NCBI RefSeq assembly: GCF_041434935.1
Contig: NZ_CP107964.1
Location: forward strand, 8,291,001 to 8,355,000
Direction of reading: 5' to 3'
Source: Kitasatospora sp. NBC_00374
GTDB taxonomy: Bacteria > Actinomycetota > Actinomycetes > Streptomycetales > Streptomycetaceae
DNA: 64,000 bases
The notes beneath the pieces were generated by a model, which did no database searches, was not told where the DNA came from, and worked only from the letters and a program-made list of their open reading frames with translations. The translations under genes were made by a program, and so were the position numbers. This document shows, piece by piece, positions 33,646 to 42,999 of the stretch. Position 1 is the stretch's first letter, and the number at the start of each line of letters is the position of its first letter.

Positions 33646-34022
33646 CCGACGGTCTCGGCCGCCGGGACGCGACCTCGGGCTCTGTCTGGAGGACTACGAG
33701 CTGCGCCTGTCGCACCTGCTGTGGATCGCGGGCGGCCCCGACGTCCCGGCGCGGGTACGGGAGCAGCGGCCGGACCTCGAGCGTCGGGCTCTGCGTCCGC
33801 CGGTCCGGCCTCCGGCTGTCGCGTCTGCTGTCCGGGGCGGCGGGAAGTGCGATCCCGGCCGAGGTGCTGGAGGACCTTCCCGACCTCCTGCAGGAGGAGT
33901 GGGGCGCCGCCGTCCGGGTGACCGGACTCATCCTGGAGGCGCTGGAGTCCGAGCCGACCGGCACGCCCTGACCGCCGGCAGCGGGAGCGAGGCCAGGGGG
34001 TCAGCAGCGTCAATGCGGTGAT
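33646..34022 (+). pseudogene. Possible remnant of a small helical protein
   Basis: Two stretches in different frames look protein-like: LCLEDYELRLSHLLWIAGG (from about 33,676) and, after a frame change, LRLSRLLSGAAGSAIPAEVL continuing to a stop at 33,971. Together they could be one decayed or frameshifted gene, or two copies of a related repeat. I see no start codon with a ribosome site. Nothing else is apparent between the GNAT gene and the DUF742 gene. Confidence 0.3.
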
Positions 34023-34367
34023 TCACAGCCGCAGCAGCCCGGCACGGATCCGCTCCAGCAGCGCGACCGTCACATCGCCCGCCGCCTGCGGGTGCACGCG
34101 GACGTACCGCTCCGCCGCCAGGTCGGCCACCAGCACCCGCGCCACCCCGAGCGGCACGGGCAGGAGCGCCGCCAGCTCGGCCACCGAGTGCGGGTACTGA
34201 CACAGTTCCACGATCCGGTGCCGCTCGAAGCCGATCGGGGCGGCCAGTGCGGACGGCAGCGCGGACACGAGGGTCTCGATCCGCAGGTCCTCCTGGACCG
34301 GTCGGGTGCGCCCGCCGGTGACGATGAACGGGCGGACGACCTCGCCGGTCTCGAACTCCTCCGTCAC
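34023..34367 (-). CDS. DUF742 protein (CvnC-like)
   Basis: A 114-residue DUF742 protein, with the family's VRPFIVTGGRTRP start, DLRIETLVSAL, and a winged-helix-like IVELCQYPHSVAELAALL. In actinobacterial conservons this protein works with a sensor kinase, a roadblock/LC7 protein and a small GTPase. Here it directly follows the kinase gene: GTG at 34367 overlaps the kinase TGA (GTGA). No roadblock or GTPase gene is present on either side, so the usual four-gene set is reduced to two. Confidence 0.92.
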   Translation of the reverse strand: MTEEFETGEVVRPFIVTGGRTRPVQEDLRIETLVSALPSALAAPIGFERHRIVELCQYPHSVAELAALLPVPLGVARVLVADLAAERYVRVHPQAAGDVTVALLERIRAGLLRL

Positions 34368-36244
34368 GTTCCCACCACGATCGCCTGAGCCTGCGTCAGC
34401 AGATGGGGCGGCAGCAGCACGGTGGCCGTCACCCCGTGCGTCGCCGAGGGCGCCAGCCGCACCCGTGCCCCGAGGCGGGCGGCGAGCCGACCGACCACGT
34501 AGTGACCGAGCAGCCCGCTGCGGCCGACCAGGAAGCTCTCCTGTCCGGTCAGCCGGGCGTTGGCGCGCTCCAGCTCGGTCTCGTCCATGCCCGTCCCGCG
34601 GTCCTGCACCGCGATCAGGTAGCCGGCGCCGCTCACTCGCGCGAAGACCTCCACATCGGTGTCCGAGGCGGAGGCCGCCACCGCGTTCTCCACCAGCTCG
34701 GCCAGCAGGTGCGCGACCTCGGCCACCGAGCCCCCGTCCAGCAGGGTCTCGTCAACCTGGCGGAGCACCACGCGCCGGTAGTCCTCCACCTCGCCCAGCG
34801 CGGAGCGGATCACATCGCCCATCCCCACCGGTCGGGCCCAGCGGCGCGGGCTCACCTCGCCGACCAGTACCAGCAGGCTCTCCGCGTTGCGGCGCATCCG
34901 GGTCGCCAGGTGGTCCAGCTCGAAGAGGTCGGCCAGCGCCCCCGGGTCGTGCTCGCCGCGCTCCAGCGTGGTGAGGAAACCCAGCTGACGGGTGACCAGG
35001 GCCTGGTTGCGGCGGCCCAGATTGGCCAGCGACGCGGCGGTGTTCCGCCGCAGCACCGACTGCTCGACGGCCAGGCGAACCGCCGTGCCCGCGACCTGAT
35101 CCAGCGCCGCGGCCAACTCGACCAGTTCCTCGGTCCGCCCGGCTCCCGCCGAGCTGAGCCCGACCGGTGCCTCCAGCCCCTCCTGCACCTTGGCCACCGC
35201 GTCCGGCAGCACCCGGTCGGCCAGAGCGTTGGCCTCGGCGACCAGCGCCGCGATCGGCCGGGTGATCGACCGCGTGGCCGCCACGCCGAGCGCGACCGCG
35301 CCGGCCACCGCGACCACCGCGAGACCCAGGTCGACCAGCAGCGAGCCCAGCGCCGCCGAACGCAGCTCCTCGGCCCGCGCCCGGCTCTCCTGCGCGGCCT
35401 CGGCCTGCACCCGCTGCAGGTCGTCGACCTGGGTCGAGGCCGCCGACCACCAGTCGGCGGCCTTCACCGGCAGCCGCTCGGCCGCGTAGCCGGCCAGTGC
35501 CTGCTGCTCCATCCCGGCCACCGAGACCGCCGCCGGGGTCCGCAGCGCGGCGTCCAGCGAGCTGGTCCTGGCCGGGGTGGCGGTGCGCGGCACCTGGGCC
35601 AGCGCAGCGCTCTTCACTGCCGTGATCCGGACGAAGGACGGATAGTCGGCCCCCTTGAAGCTGCCGGCGGCCAGCACGCCGTTGAGGGTGCCGCGCTCGA
35701 GGGCGGCCGCCTCGGTGGCATCGCACAGCGCGCGCAGGGTGGTCAGCGCGTCCTGGAGCCGCTGATCGCCCGAGGCGCTCTGGTCGGCGAAGGCGGCCGA
35801 GGTCAGCCCGGTGATCGCATCGGTGAAGAAGCCGAGCGCGTCCACGCGGGTGGCGGAGCCGGTGTCGGCCCGGCCGCGCAGCGCGGCCAGCGTGCTGAGC
35901 GAAGCCAGCGCCTTTCGCACCGCTTCGGCGCCCGGGGGGCCGGCCGCCAGCTGCCGGTCCAGTGCCTGGCGGGCTTGGTCGGCAGCGGCGCGCCGGCCGG
36001 GCAACTGGGCCCGAAAGCTTTCGTCGCCGCCGAGCAGACCGGCCGTCAGGCCGCGCTCGCGCTGGAGCTGGTGGACCAGCTCCTCGGCGGCGACCACCAG
36101 GGCGACCCGGTCGCTGGTCCGGCCCGCCTCGGTGTAGCGGGAGGCCTGGGCGGCCGTACCGAGCCCGGCCAGTACCACCAGCACACCCAGGGGAAGAGCG
36201 AGTAGCAGGGTCAGCCGGTGGCGAATGCTGCGGAGCTTACGCAC
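34364..36244 (-). CDS. Nitrate/nitrite-sensing-domain histidine kinase (CvnA-like)
   Basis: A 626-residue membrane sensor kinase of the conservon type. It has a first membrane helix (LTLLLALPLGVLVVLAGLG), an extracytoplasmic NIT domain (VHQLQRERGLTAGLLGG is its signature), a second helix (LLVDLGLAVVAVAGAVALGV), a HAMP region, a phosphoacceptor-like ELDHLATRMRRNAESLL and an ATPase domain (ELVENAVAAS N box; VQDRGTGMDE; GLLGHYVVGRLA). GTG 36244 is chosen because it places the first helix correctly; an upstream extension is low-complexity. It is co-translated with the DUF742 gene. It probably senses nitrate/nitrite or a similar small molecule and signals through partners not encoded here. Confidence 0.92.
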   Translation of the reverse strand: MRKLRSIRHRLTLLLALPLGVLVVLAGLGTAAQASRYTEAGRTSDRVALVVAAEELVHQLQRERGLTAGLLGGDESFRAQLPGRRAAADQARQALDRQLAAGPPGAEAVRKALASLSTLAALRGRADTGSATRVDALGFFTDAITGLTSAAFADQSASGDQRLQDALTTLRALCDATEAAALERGTLNGVLAAGSFKGADYPSFVRITAVKSAALAQVPRTATPARTSSLDAALRTPAAVSVAGMEQQALAGYAAERLPVKAADWWSAASTQVDDLQRVQAEAAQESRARAEELRSAALGSLLVDLGLAVVAVAGAVALGVAATRSITRPIAALVAEANALADRVLPDAVAKVQEGLEAPVGLSSAGAGRTEELVELAAALDQVAGTAVRLAVEQSVLRRNTAASLANLGRRNQALVTRQLGFLTTLERGEHDPGALADLFELDHLATRMRRNAESLLVLVGEVSPRRWARPVGMGDVIRSALGEVEDYRRVVLRQVDETLLDGGSVAEVAHLLAELVENAVAASASDTDVEVFARVSGAGYLIAVQDRGTGMDETELERANARLTGQESFLVGRSGLLGHYVVGRLAARLGARVRLAPSATHGVTATVLLPPHLLTQAQAIVVGT

Positions 36245-36600
36245 GTCGGGGAGTCCCCCTCGGCAAGCGGCCCGGCGGGGTGGGCGCACGGGGAACGGAG
36301 GCGCGGCTGCGGTGCCGGCCCTGGCCCCGTCGAGCGTAGGCGTCCGGGATTGCGTGCGAGTTGCGCCGACCTCAGCCACCGGGAAGTCAGGGATGAGCAC
36401 CCGGCAACCCGGCGGATCTACCGCCGAAACACGCTCGTCGCTATGACGGTCGGTCAATACCGTTAGCGGGATGTCGAGTTCGCGTTCGGGGAACGAAGCC
36501 GGGCTGGAGGCGCTGCTGGCCGGCTTCGAGATCCGGCCTCGCACGCGCTTCTCAGGTGAAGCGTCATGTCGCCATCCGCCCGGGCTGGCCCTGCCGGCGG
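36245..36600. other. Intergenic region upstream of the kinase; no gene seen
   Basis: About 350 bases between the convergent end of the beta-lactamase gene and the kinase start. It should hold the kinase promoter. I see no clear gene or hairpin. Confidence 0.4.
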
Positions 36601-37509
36601 TCAGACCAGCGCTGCTGCCAGCAACGCGGCGGCGTCGGCGACCAGTGGCTCGTCCGCGGCCGCGGCGGCGCCGTCCTTGGTGGACAGGACCGCCATCACG
36701 ATCGGTCCCCGGCCGGGCGGCCAGGCGATACCCACGTCATGGGTGGTGCCGTAGCCACCGGTACCGGTCTTGTCCGCGACGGTCCAGCCCTTGGGGAGTC
36801 CCTTACGGAAGCGGTTGCCGCTGGTCGTGTTGGCGAGCAGCCACCCGGTCAGCCTCTCGCGGTCCCGCGGTTCAAGAGCGTCTCCCAGGGCGAGGCGGGC
36901 GTAGCTCCGGCCGATCGCGCGGGGGCTTGAGGTATCGGTCACGCGTCCCGGCTCTGCCGAGTTCAGCTCGGGCTCCCACCGGTCGAGCCGGGTCACCTCG
37001 TCTCCGATGGAACGGCAGAAACGGGTGACCGCCGTCGGGCCGCCGAGTTCGCGCAGCAGAAGATTGACCGCCCCGTTGTCGCTGTGGTCGATGGCGGCCG
37101 CGCACAGGTCCGCGACGGTCATGCCGCCCGCGAGGTTCTTGGGCAGGCCCGTGATCGGCGCGTAGCCCGAGGCCGTGACGTCGTTCTCCGCGTACCGGAT
37201 GCGCCTGGCGAGGAACTCCCCGTGTCGGTCGAGGTCCCTCAGGACCGCAGCCACGGCGATCGTCTTGAACGTCGAGCACATCGGGAACAGCTCGTCCGCA
37301 CGGTGGGACACCGTCCTGCCCGTGGCCGTGTCGTATGCGAAAACCCCCAGACGCGCGGAATGCGTCCGCTCAAGGGCGCGCAGCTGCCCGGCGATCCCCT
37401 CGTCGTCCATGCCCTGCGCGAGGGCCCTTCCCCCGGCGGGGAGAACAAGGGTGAGGGCCGTGGCGGCGGCCCCGGCAAGAACCCCACGCCGACTCGGACG
37501 CAATTCCAT
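36601..37509 (-). CDS. Class A beta-lactamase
   Basis: A 302-residue serine beta-lactamase, exported and hydrolysing beta-lactams in the cell envelope or medium. All class A catalytic motifs are present: CSTFK (Ser70, Lys73), HSDNG (Ser130), WEPELN (Glu166, Asn170) and DKTGTGGYG (Lys234). The N-terminus RPSRRGVLAGAAATALTL is a twin-arginine signal, as in other Streptomyces beta-lactamases. I chose ATG 37509 (GAGGAG seven bases upstream); an ATG at 37515 lies too close to that site. No blaI/blaR-type regulator is next to it. The enzyme appears complete and should be functional. Confidence 0.96.
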   Translation of the reverse strand: MELRPSRRGVLAGAAATALTLVLPAGGRALAQGMDDEGIAGQLRALERTHSARLGVFAYDTATGRTVSHRADELFPMCSTFKTIAVAAVLRDLDRHGEFLARRIRYAENDVTASGYAPITGLPKNLAGGMTVADLCAAAIDHSDNGAVNLLLRELGGPTAVTRFCRSIGDEVTRLDRWEPELNSAEPGRVTDTSSPRAIGRSYARLALGDALEPRDRERLTGWLLANTTSGNRFRKGLPKGWTVADKTGTGGYGTTHDVGIAWPPGRGPIVMAVLSTKDGAAAAADEPLVADAAALLAAALV

Positions 37510-37584
37510 GACCATTCTCCTCTGCGCATGCGGCCACCGGGCAGGACGGCCGTCCCTTTCGGGCTGTCCGGCCTCATTCGTCCC

Positions 37585-38307
37585 TTATGGGGACGCGGCT
37601 CCGCGCGGGTCCGTTCCCGCCGGTCGACGTCCGCGCCGCCGAAGGGTGACGGCAGCCGTGCCCGCCACGAGTCCGATCGCGGCGGAGAGGATGTGGCCGA
37701 CGGTGGTGAAGTCCGGCAGCAGGCCGTACCAGTCGGCCAGCGTCAGCGGATAGAGCACGGCCGCCGCGACCCACCAGCGTCGCATGCGGCGCGGCAGCAG
37801 CGGGGTGACGGCGGCGATGGCCGCGATCGATGCGTAGCTGACGCCGTAGTCGAGCGCGTGCATGACCTCGGCGGGGTACCTCCCCGCGTCGACCGCGGCC
37901 ACCACGACCACCGCGGTGAGCAGGGTGGCGCCGAGGTGTCCCGACACGGCCGCCGCCAGCGCCCGTACCGTCCCGATCCGCCACTCCAGCAGGCCGAGGC
38001 AGATGGTCAGGCCCAGGCCCACGACCAGCAGGTGGTCCAGCCATGTGCCGTCGGCCGCCACGAACGGGCTGGCGGTCAGGCAGAGCAGCGGATGCCGGGC
38101 GAGGTTGTCCGGGTTGGTGCTGATCGCCTCCAGTACCCGCTGCGAGGTCTCCTCGGCCAGCATGCCCTTGACCACAGCCGTGCCCGCCCCCAGCAGAAGG
38201 AGCCAGCCGAGGGTCGCCGGCGTACGGCGCGGCAGCTGGGCCAGCGTCTGCAGGGACAGGCTCGACCTGGCGGCCGGCGTCTGGTCCCGGCCGATTTGAT
38301 GGCGCAT
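37585..38307 (-). CDS. Rhomboid-like membrane protein
   Basis: A 240-residue membrane protein with about six helices (TLGWLLLLGAGTAVVKGML; HLLVVGLGLTICLGLLEW; GHLGATLLTAVVVVAAVDAG and others). The layout recalls rhomboids. The usual catalytic GxSG reads GVSYAS, and a His lies in VGHILSAAIGLVAG near the last helix; so an active protease is uncertain and it is best called rhomboid-like. ATG 38307 has AGGAGA ten bases upstream. It is transcribed toward the beta-lactamase gene, 75 bases apart and in the same direction, and could share a transcript. Confidence 0.8.
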   Translation of the reverse strand: MRHQIGRDQTPAARSSLSLQTLAQLPRRTPATLGWLLLLGAGTAVVKGMLAEETSQRVLEAISTNPDNLARHPLLCLTASPFVAADGTWLDHLLVVGLGLTICLGLLEWRIGTVRALAAAVSGHLGATLLTAVVVVAAVDAGRYPAEVMHALDYGVSYASIAAIAAVTPLLPRRMRRWWVAAAVLYPLTLADWYGLLPDFTTVGHILSAAIGLVAGTAAVTLRRRGRRPAGTDPRGAASP

Positions 38308-38514
38308 GGTGTGGATCTCTCCTGAACGGTGTGCGCTGCGCGGGCGGATGGCCGACCGCGTCTGCCGGCCGGCCCGTGGTGATCTTCGCGCACGCGTGTA
38401 ACGTCCCCGTAAATCCTGGCCCGCCGCGCCCCGCGACAGGCGATCGCCGAACCGGGTCAGGGCGCGGCCGGGCAGGTGCCGCCCGTGATCTCGCCCCGGC
38501 CGGCCGGCTGGGAC

Positions 38515-38562
38515 CGTGGGCGTGGGCGTGGGCGTGGGCGTGGGCGTGGGCGTGGGCGTGGG
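38515..38562 (+). repeat. Hexanucleotide tandem repeat (CGTGGG)8
   Basis: Eight uninterrupted copies of CGTGGG between the rhomboid-like gene and the next secreted-protein gene. It is outside any gene I accept. Perfect short repeats of this length are prone to slippage, and the G-rich strand could form a quadruplex. Confidence 0.95.
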
Positions 38563-38649
38563 CGGTCGGGCTGGACCGGGCTCCCGCCCGCAGGGCGGCC
38601 GGGCGTGGCAGGCTGCTCACGCGGCTCCGGCGGACGGGGCCCGGGACCG

Positions 38650-39288
38650 TCAGAGCCCGGTCGTCGGGCGGAGGATCACCGGCGGGATCCAGGGACGGAA
38701 GACCTTGAGCCGGAAGTCCATCGTCACGTCGTCCACCAGGAAGGGCAGCTTGTTGGAGCTGTCCTCGACCACCAGGAACGACAGGTTCACCTGCTGCTCC
38801 GACGAGGAGTAGAAGGCGTCGGGGAGAGTCAGGGTGACCTTCTCGTAGGCGCCGTTCGAGTCCTTGTTGGTGCGACTGGCCAGCAGGTACGACGTGCCGT
38901 CCTGCGTGGTCGCCTCGACGTCCAGCTCACGGTAGCCCATGGTCGCCGGGGTCTGCGGGTCGATGCGCAGCCAGAAGCTGAGAACCGGCACACGGTAGGC
39001 GGGGACGGCCAGCTGCTGCGAGATGCGGTTCACACCGGTGAAGCCGCGTCCGCCCAACTCGGCCTTCCAGGAGCCCGAGTGGGCGGGATGGGTCGGGGAG
39101 GCGTTGATCAGCGGAATGCCGCCGAACGGGGTCGAGAACTGGTTCCAGCTCGTATTCCCGGCCTCGAAACCGGGGTTGGTGATGCCCGTCGGGGCCGCTT
39201 GCGCCGCCGGGGCGGCCAGCATTCCCACGGCCGCCGCTATGACGAGGGCGGAGGCCGCACGGCGCGTCCTCGAGAAACGGGGTCTCAT
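38650..39288 (-). CDS. Secreted protein, carbohydrate-binding-module-like
   Basis: A 212-residue exported protein. It has a classical Sec signal (RRAASALVIAAAVGMLAAPA, cleavage after AQA) and a mature part starting with TGITNPGFEAGNTSW, the typical opening of jelly-roll carbohydrate-binding modules and related beta-sandwiches. The rest is beta-rich (VLSFWLRIDPQ, RELDVEATTQDGTSYLL, VNLSFLVVEDSSNKLPF). No catalytic domain is attached. ATG 39288 has GGAG six bases upstream. It could bind a polysaccharide or act as an extracellular structural protein; no partner gene is nearby. Confidence 0.8.
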   Translation of the reverse strand: MRPRFSRTRRAASALVIAAAVGMLAAPAAQAAPTGITNPGFEAGNTSWNQFSTPFGGIPLINASPTHPAHSGSWKAELGGRGFTGVNRISQQLAVPAYRVPVLSFWLRIDPQTPATMGYRELDVEATTQDGTSYLLASRTNKDSNGAYEKVTLTLPDAFYSSSEQQVNLSFLVVEDSSNKLPFLVDDVTMDFRLKVFRPWIPPVILRPTTGL

Positions 39289-39803
39289 ATGTCTCCTGCG
39301 TAGGGTGGTGCGGCGCCGGTCGCCCCGGCCCGGAGCAGGGTTCTCCCGTCAGCGGGTGGGCGATCCGGAGAGGCCGGTCTCCTGTCCGTCCGGCCCGGGA
39401 GAAATCTATCGCCGGCCACCGACACCGCCCGGGCCGGGGCTTTGTTGTCCTCGGCGGCCAACCCCCGCACCGAACGGGCGAATACGGAGGATGCCTCCAC
39501 CGGTGACCGGGCGGACGCCCCGGGCCGCAGGCCGGTGCCTGCGGTGACCCCGTCGCAGGGCCCCAGAGCGCGGCGGGGCCTGAAGCCGCCCACAGCGACC
39601 TGCCGCACGCTGCGTCCGGCCCCTGTTGCCCCGGTGTTCGGCCCCGGCCGGATCGGCCACGTCGGCAGGCGGGGCCGTCCGGGTGCAGAACACGGGAGGC
39701 GGGGCGTCCCGAGGGGGTTCCCGCCCTGCCGCCGGGGCGGCGTGGAATGGTCGCATCCGCCATCGGTCGGGCGCCGCTCAGCAGGTCGCTCCGGCTCGGC
39801 AGG
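39289..39803. other. Gene-free stretch
   Basis: About 500 bases without a credible gene; frames are short and Arg/Pro-rich. It carries the promoter of the secreted-protein gene at its left end. Confidence 0.4.
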
Positions 39804-40148
39804 TCACTCGGGAGCTGCCACTGCGTCCTTCTGTAGTTGCACCGCCGCCAGCAGGCTCAGCTTCGGCTCCGCCTGCCGCAGGGCCTTCACCGCAGCGACC
39901 GACTTGATGTCACCCGTGAAACCCACGGCGGCCAGCCGGGAGCGGACCCAGCGGGCGCGGAGCTGGGTCTCGGTGGCGCCGGCGGTGGACTCGACGAGTG
40001 CGGCGGCGCGTTCCAGACCCGGACGCTCCTCGGGCGAAGCCTCGGCCAGCGCCTGGCGCAGGGCGGCCGCGACCGTGTCCGTCTCCCGGATGAGCAGTAC
40101 GAAGTTGTGCTTTGTGTTCAGTCCCAGGAATCCAGTCATACCGATCAT
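39804..40148 (-). CDS. Hypothetical protein, conserved-looking
   Basis: A 114-residue helical protein: MTGFLGLNTKHNFVLLIRE at the start, then alanine- and charge-rich helices (AAALRQALAEASPEERPGLE; RARWVRSRLAAVGFTGDIKS; AAVKALRQAEPKLSLLAAVQ). I know similar small Streptomyces proteins but no function. Start taken as ATG 40148; the in-frame ATG at 40139 is an alternative. It has no obvious operon partner, and lies between non-coding stretches of several hundred bases. Confidence 0.65.
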   Translation of the reverse strand: MIGMTGFLGLNTKHNFVLLIRETDTVAAALRQALAEASPEERPGLERAAALVESTAGATETQLRARWVRSRLAAVGFTGDIKSVAAVKALRQAEPKLSLLAAVQLQKDAVAAPE

Positions 40149-40598
40149 CGTTGCCGTCGTGTGACGTGTACAGCAAGGGACTTGAGCAGCTACAGAGGTT
40201 CGTCAAGCCCTCCTCGTACCACTGTGCCCGCATCGCGGCCTGACGCACCGTGCGGTCGATGCCGGCGGCGGCACGGGCCATCCCTGCGGCCGGCCGCGAG
40301 CCCGCTACGCCGGCGGGGATCCCCCGTTCGATGCCGGGAACCTCGGCCACCCCGGCGAGCAGCAGGTGAGGTCGGCGGCGTCGTCGACTGCGGTCAGCCC
40401 GTCCCCCGCAGGGCTCGGGCGTCGACGTTCAGCGGGGTGTCGTGACCGAATCCGGCCAACGGTGTATAGCATTTCCGCATCAGTGCACCGGGCCAGTATC
40501 CCCGCGGGTTACCGCCGGTTCGACCGCAATGCCTTCTCGCTCCAGTCGTCAGCGCCGTAGAGATGCCGTCGGCGCATACTCGCCGAAAGGTTTGTGCG
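40149..40598. other. Intergenic stretch, no gene seen
   Basis: About 450 bases upstream of the glycosidase gene. No frame looks real. GAAAGG at about 40,585-40,590 serves the next start. Confidence 0.4.
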
Positions 40599-42002
40599 AT
40601 GACCATCATGTCCTCGACAGCGCGATGCATCGCGTTGGTCATGTTGGTGCTGGGGCTGACCACACCGGCCGCGGCGACACCGGCGGCTCCCGAACTGGGG
40701 CACGCGGGCCGCTGGCTCACCGACGACCAGGGCCGGGTGGTCACCCTGCACGGCGTGAACATGGTCTACAAGAACCCGCCGTACTTCCCCGCAGCGGGCG
40801 GCTTCGGCGAGAAGGACGCCCAGTTCCTGGCGGAGAACGGTTTCAACGCGGTGCGGCTGGGTTTCGCGTGGAACGCGGTCGAGCCGCAGCCCGGAGTTTA
40901 CGACGACAACTACATCGAGCAGATCAAGCAGACCCAGCAGTTACTGGCCCGGTACAACATTTACAGCCTCGTCGATTCCCATCAGGACGCGTTCAACGAA
41001 TCGGTGGGCGCGAGCTGGAGCGGGTTCCCCGACTGGGCGACGTTCACCGACGGGTTCCCGGTGCAGCCGAACCCGGGCTTTCCCCTGGTCTACTTCACGA
41101 GCCCCGCACAGAACCAGACATGGACGAACTTCTGGCACGACCATGCCGCGCCTGATGGCGTCGGGCTGCAGGAACACTATGCGGCCATGTGGGCGCATGT
41201 CGTGCAACGCTTCGCGGACCAGCCGTACGTTCTGGGCTACGACCTGATCAATGAGCCGTGGCCCGGTTGGGAATACCCGACATGCTTCCCGAACGGCTGC
41301 CCCCGATTCGAGAGCGGTGTGCTCGCGCCGTTCGAGGCAAAGGTCATGACCGCCATCCGCCGAGTCGACCGGCAACACCTGCTGTTCTACGAGCCGTCCC
41401 TGACCAACGACTTCGGTACGCCGAACTGGATGCCGAATCCAACCGGCGATCCGAGAGCCGGGATGAGCTTTCACGACTACTGCTCCGGCCCGGTCGACAC
41501 CTGTGTGAGCAACGGATTGGATCGCGCCGCCGTCGACGGCGTCGTCGGGGTGGTGACCGAGTTCGGCGCGACCAAGGACTCGGCGAGGCTGACTCGTCTC
41601 ACCGATCGATTCGACGACAACATGGCGTCCTGGATGTTCTGGTCCCAACCGCAGAATCAGACACCCGGTCATCCCCAGGAGCCGCCCACCGGCCCCAACC
41701 TGATGGACCCGGCGATCGTCCGGCCGTATCCACGTGCCGTCGCAGGCACCCCGCAGCAGTGGCACTACGACAGCGCGACCGGGACGTTCACCATCCGATA
41801 CAGCGCCCGCCGCGCCGATTCCGGTCAGCCTTTCGCCCGTGGAGTCCGCACCGAGGTGTCTCTGCCGCAGAGTAACTACCCCGATGGCTACCGGGTCGAA
41901 AGCCAGGGCGCCGACGTCGTGTCGGCGCCCGATGCCCGGCTGCTTCAACTCGTCACCAGCCCCGGGCAGGACACCGTGCAGGTGACCGTGACGCGACGGT
42001 GA
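40599..42002 (+). CDS. Secreted GH5-type endoglycosylceramidase-like glycoside hydrolase
   Basis: A 467-residue exported glycosidase. Sec signal: IALVMLVLGLTTPAAA. The TIM-barrel shows VTLHGVNMVYKNPPYFP, FNAVRLGFAWNAVEPQPGVY, SLVDSHQDAFNE, the acid/base Glu in YDLINEPWPG and the nucleophile Glu in VVTEFGATKD. The combination DSHQD...NEPWPG...TEFG is typical of endoglycosylceramidase and related GH5 (EGC I/II-type) enzymes, which release oligosaccharide from glycosphingolipids or cleave steryl glucosides. A beta-sandwich tail follows (about 385-467). ATG 40599 has AAAGG eight bases upstream; ATG 40563 would add residues before the signal. Confidence 0.9.
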   Translation: MTIMSSTARCIALVMLVLGLTTPAAATPAAPELGHAGRWLTDDQGRVVTLHGVNMVYKNPPYFPAAGGFGEKDAQFLAENGFNAVRLGFAWNAVEPQPGVYDDNYIEQIKQTQQLLARYNIYSLVDSHQDAFNESVGASWSGFPDWATFTDGFPVQPNPGFPLVYFTSPAQNQTWTNFWHDHAAPDGVGLQEHYAAMWAHVVQRFADQPYVLGYDLINEPWPGWEYPTCFPNGCPRFESGVLAPFEAKVMTAIRRVDRQHLLFYEPSLTNDFGTPNWMPNPTGDPRAGMSFHDYCSGPVDTCVSNGLDRAAVDGVVGVVTEFGATKDSARLTRLTDRFDDNMASWMFWSQPQNQTPGHPQEPPTGPNLMDPAIVRPYPRAVAGTPQQWHYDSATGTFTIRYSARRADSGQPFARGVRTEVSLPQSNYPDGYRVESQGADVVSAPDARLLQLVTSPGQDTVQVTVTRR

Positions 42003-42279
42003 TCGGAACCCGAGGCCAGCTGAGGTTCCGCATCGACCCTGCCCGGCTGCGGCCGATCGCCGGGGACAGCGACCAGGCTCAGGCCCAGGCCGTCCGCGTG
42101 GTCGCCCGCGCCCACCGGATCCTGGTGGTCCGTCAGGCGGCGGGGTCACCCGAGTGGGGGAGAAGTCGTACTGGTCCAGGAGCTGCGGCGCCGGGCGGGC
42201 TGCCTGTGTCCTCCGGCCGACCGGGGTGCTGGCTGGGCCCGGCCGATACGCGGACGGCGCCCGCGTCGTTGCACCGGGT

Positions 42280-42759
42280 GTGAGCGGTCCGGTGAACGAG
42301 CGCGGGATTCCCGCGCCGGTGCGATGGGTGTTCGTGGTGCGCGAAGCGGCCTTCGGGCCGCCGTTCGCGGAGGCCTTGATGGAGGTGGGCTCGCCGCTGT
42401 ACGAGCAGCTGGCGGGGGACGCGGTGGACAGCGGGTTCGTCGTGGCCGCGGGTGAGCCACCGGCTACGACAGCCGAGGTCCATGTGGGGGACGGAGCGCT
42501 GGTCCGTCTGGTGCTGGTGGGTGGACGCCGGACCTGGGAACCCGCTGTCCCGGCCGTCCTCTCGACGCGGTGGTTGTCGGCGGCGGAGGGTCGTGGCGGA
42601 GTGGTCGTCGTGATGGCGCCGCCCGCCACTCTGCCTGCCTCCGATCCGGACGCGGCCGCGGACAGCAGGCGTGCGGCGTTCACCGCCGCGCTGGCCGAGG
42701 CCCGGGCGACGGGCCGGTTGCTGCACGGCATGGCGGTCCTGACCGTCGAACCCGCCTGA
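42280..42759 (+). CDS. Hypothetical protein
   Basis: About 159 residues, function unknown. The sequence is beta-rich with many valines: PVRWVFVVREAAFGPPFAEA, ALVRLVLVGGRRTWEPAVPA, GVVVVMAPPATLPASDPDAA, and a C-terminal helix then LLHGMAVLTVEPA. Codon use is normal. The start is uncertain (GTG 42280 or GTG 42292; neither has a strong ribosome site). In the 270 bases before it, a frame reading LRFRIDPARLRPIAGDSDQ looks partly protein-like and may be the remnant of another gene. Confidence 0.55.
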   Translation: MSGPVNERGIPAPVRWVFVVREAAFGPPFAEALMEVGSPLYEQLAGDAVDSGFVVAAGEPPATTAEVHVGDGALVRLVLVGGRRTWEPAVPAVLSTRWLSAAEGRGGVVVVMAPPATLPASDPDAAADSRRAAFTAALAEARATGRLLHGMAVLTVEPA

Positions 42760-42999
42760 AGCTTCGGGCTGGCAATGGCCCGCTGCGCAGCTGCTTGGCT
42801 GAACGGTTGCTCCGGGCCGCGCACTCGGCGGGGCGACCGCGGTGGCGCGGCGGCAGGCTGGGGGCTCCGGCCACGCCGTGCACCCTGTCCCCGAAGCCGG
42901 TGACGCGGCACCAGTCCGGTAGCCGCCAAGCCCGTGTTCTGATCCTGGCAGTCCGGCGCGTCGGGGCGATCCCAACTACGGGCGGGCCCCCGGGTACAC

